This document shows, piece after piece, positions 62,622 through 64,000 of a stretch of DNA of 64,000 nucleotides. The translations under genes were made by a program, and so were the position numbers. Source of the stretch: Bradyrhizobium sp. CB1717 (GTDB lineage: Bacteria > Pseudomonadota > Alphaproteobacteria > Rhizobiales > Xanthobacteraceae). The first letter of the stretch is position 1; each line of letters opens with the position of its first letter. Location: assembly GCF_029714325.1 (NCBI RefSeq), contig NZ_CP121666.1, forward strand, positions 1,054,001 through 1,118,000, read 5' to 3'. Under the pieces are notes generated by a model that was given only the letters and a program-made list of their open reading frames with translations, ran no database searches and was not told where the DNA came from.

Positions 62622-63311
62622 ATGCGAACCATTGGCCTGATCGGAGGCATGAGCTGGGAAAGCACCGCGCTCTACTACAAGCTCATCAACGAGCGCGTCC
62701 GCGACCGCATGGGCAAGCTGCATTCGGCTCCGCTGCTGATGTATTCCTACGATTTCCAGGAGATCAAGGAGATGCAGTATGCCGGCCGCTGGCCGGAGGC
62801 CGCAAGCAGCCTCGCGGAGGTCGCTCGGCGCCTCGAGAGCGCCGGCGCGCGCGCTATCGTGCTGTGCACGAACACGATGCACAAACTGGCGCCCGACATC
62901 ACGTCGGGCCTGACCATCCCCTTCATCCACATCGGCGACGCGACCGCCGAGCGCATCCGGGCGAAAGGGTACCGGCGGGTTGGGCTGCTCGGCACCGTGT
63001 TCACGATGGAGGAGGAGTTTTACATCGACCGGCTGCGCGCCCATGACCTCGACGTCCTGGTTCCTCCCGAAGGCGCACGAGCGGTCGTGAACCGCATCAT
63101 TTACGACGAGCTGTGCCTCGGAGTCGTCACAGCTCCTTCCCGTCGCCGCTATCAGGACGTGATGGCGGCGCTCGTCGCCGCCGGCGCCGAATGCATCATC
63201 CTCGGCTGCACCGAGATCACGATGCTGGTCGGCCAGGGCGACACAACGGTCGAAACATTCGACACCACGGCTATCCACGCCGAGACGGCGGCCGATTTCG
63301 CCATCGGGTGA
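62622..63311 (+). CDS. Aspartate/glutamate racemase family protein
   Basis: A 229-residue protein. MRTIGLIGGMSWESTALYYK is the typical opening. The two catalytic cysteines are in RAIVLCTNTMHKLAPDI and ECIILGCTEITMLVGQ, related by internal symmetry. GYRRVGLLGTVFTMEEEFYI matches the domain-linking strand. It is PLP-independent and interconverts D and L aspartate or related amino acids; the YgeA-like members have broad specificity. It is complete and free-standing, following the SRPBCC gene by 80 bp on the same strand. Confidence 0.92.
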   Translation: MRTIGLIGGMSWESTALYYKLINERVRDRMGKLHSAPLLMYSYDFQEIKEMQYAGRWPEAASSLAEVARRLESAGARAIVLCTNTMHKLAPDITSGLTIPFIHIGDATAERIRAKGYRRVGLLGTVFTMEEEFYIDRLRAHDLDVLVPPEGARAVVNRIIYDELCLGVVTAPSRRRYQDVMAALVAAGAECIILGCTEITMLVGQGDTTVETFDTTAIHAETAADFAIG

Positions 63312-63458
63312 TGACGATCTCGTTGGTCATTTTCCATCCGAGACCGAGATTGCAGCCGAGGTCGAATGAGTCGGCGGTCAGTCCGCAGCCTTGCCGCAAT
63401 CTGCGTCAACCTGGGCCCGCAATCGTCGGCGAGTTGGCGCCGGCACGGCTTTCGTCGG

Positions 63459-63540
63459 GTGGGCAAAGGCGCAGAGCGCCGTGCCCACCACTCTTCCCGA
63501 TGGCACGCAAATTGGTGGGCACGCTTCCGCCCTGCGACTA
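63459..63540. repeat. Bradyrhizobium-type GTGGGCA palindromic repeat
   Basis: GTGGGCAAAGGCGCAGAGCG followed by CCGTGCCCACCA makes a hairpin, and an inverse half-copy (TGGTGGGCACGCTTCCGCCC) follows 22 bp later. This motif is a familiar intergenic repeat of the genus and lies between two co-directional genes. Confidence 0.6.
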
Positions 63541-63636
63541 ATCGCAGGATGCGCCTTTCGGCAATGGCGATTGGAACCAGGAAAAGCTTGGGAAGTTCGC
63601 GTGTTCAGGGGCCGGAGCAAGCCGTGGAGGAGAGGT

Positions 63637-63954
63637 ATGCGAACAGCAATTCTCGCGCTGATTGTCGTTGCCGGAAGCGCAATGACCTTCCAGGCAACGG
63701 CCCAAGAGCAAAAGGCCGCCCCGAGTGAGCAAACCAAGGAGGAGATGCGGCGTGATGTAGACCAAGGGCTCAAGACTGGCGAGCCCAACGAGCAGATGCA
63801 GCGTGATGCGGACAAAGGGATCAAGACCCGCAACTCCGGAGAGTCCGGATATGTGGCCGATCAAGACAAGCCAGGTGCTGCTGCGCATCCTCCGGGTCGA
63901 CCGGGAAGTGAGCAGACCACGGGTTCGGCTGGCCAGACCAGCGCTCCGAAATAG
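63637..63954 (+). CDS. Small exported hypothetical with two imperfect repeats
   Basis: A 105-residue protein with a very strong GGAGGAGAGG ribosome-binding site. The signal peptide MRTAILALIVVAGSAMTFQA is cut at TAQ. The mature, strongly polar part holds two imperfect repeats, EEMRRDVDQGLKTGEPNEQ and EQMQRDADKGIKTRNSGES, and a Gly/Ser/Pro-rich tail GRPGSEQTTGSAGQTSAPK that is likely disordered. It has no cysteine and no known domain. It may be a stress-related periplasmic protein. Confidence 0.7.
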   Translation: MRTAILALIVVAGSAMTFQATAQEQKAAPSEQTKEEMRRDVDQGLKTGEPNEQMQRDADKGIKTRNSGESGYVADQDKPGAAAHPPGRPGSEQTTGSAGQTSAPK

Positions 63955-64000
63955 AAGTCTTCGCTCGTAGCTCGATGGGTCGAGCGACTCGTCCGCCGTA

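Noticed and set aside
1..64000. tRNA, rRNA or CRISPR array
   Set aside because: No cloverleaf, ribosomal RNA segment or regularly spaced short repeats were found. The repeats seen are IS ends, MITE-like units or paired hairpins.

Overview
The window reads as alphaproteobacterial chromosome, most likely Bradyrhizobium or a close relative. The base composition is high in G+C. The protein types fit this genus: an alphaproteobacterial NrdA, a RopB/Omp25-type porin, DUF6894, DUF3892, map next to radC, and modABC. The right-hand third also carries the palindromic intergenic repeats typical of Bradyrhizobium. The genus call is an inference from protein and repeat style; no rRNA, tRNA or other marker gene is present.

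About 1-34 kb is a transposon-ridden accessory region resembling a symbiosis or genomic island. Insertion sequences of at least eight families (IS1182, IS30, IS3, IS110, IS5, IS630, IS21, IS1380) are nested, truncated and frameshifted among a few resident genes. The residents are an SDR dehydrogenase divergent from an acetoacetate-decarboxylase-like protein, a cold-shock protein, DUF3892, small secreted or hypothetical proteins, an outer-membrane porin, and remnants of DUF3302/HlyD and GNAT genes. The standout unit is nrdA-nrdB (class I ribonucleotide reductase), preceded by a recognisable cobalamin riboswitch. Next to it are a small DUF1842 gene set and a second, 5'-truncated cold-shock gene.

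About 35-44 kb is a compact island module. A plus-strand Mrr-like nuclease gene faces a co-oriented minus-strand series: tyrosine integrase, HigB/HigA-like toxin-antitoxin, DUF5131 (Gp37/Gp68 three-Cys-motif) protein, its partner TcmP (frameshifted), and three further proteins with PD-(D/E)XK-like signatures. One of these is split by a deleted IS1182 element with a 4-bp target duplication; another carries a methyltransferase-tail-like segment. This is the best candidate for an undescribed defence or DNA-processing system. The integrase abuts a 3'-truncated radC, which marks the island boundary at about 44.14 kb.

About 44.1-64 kb is ordinary core chromosome: radC (truncated), map, an MscS channel, a CPA1 K+/H+ antiporter, a PepSY protein, modABC, mepA, an L,D-transpeptidase, a PAS-GGDEF-EAL protein with a degenerate GGDEF site, an acyl-CoA-dehydrogenase-like flavoprotein, GNAT, an amidase, a TPR protein, an SRPBCC protein, an Asp/Glu racemase and a small exported protein. 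The genes here are intact and long, and insertion sequences are absent.
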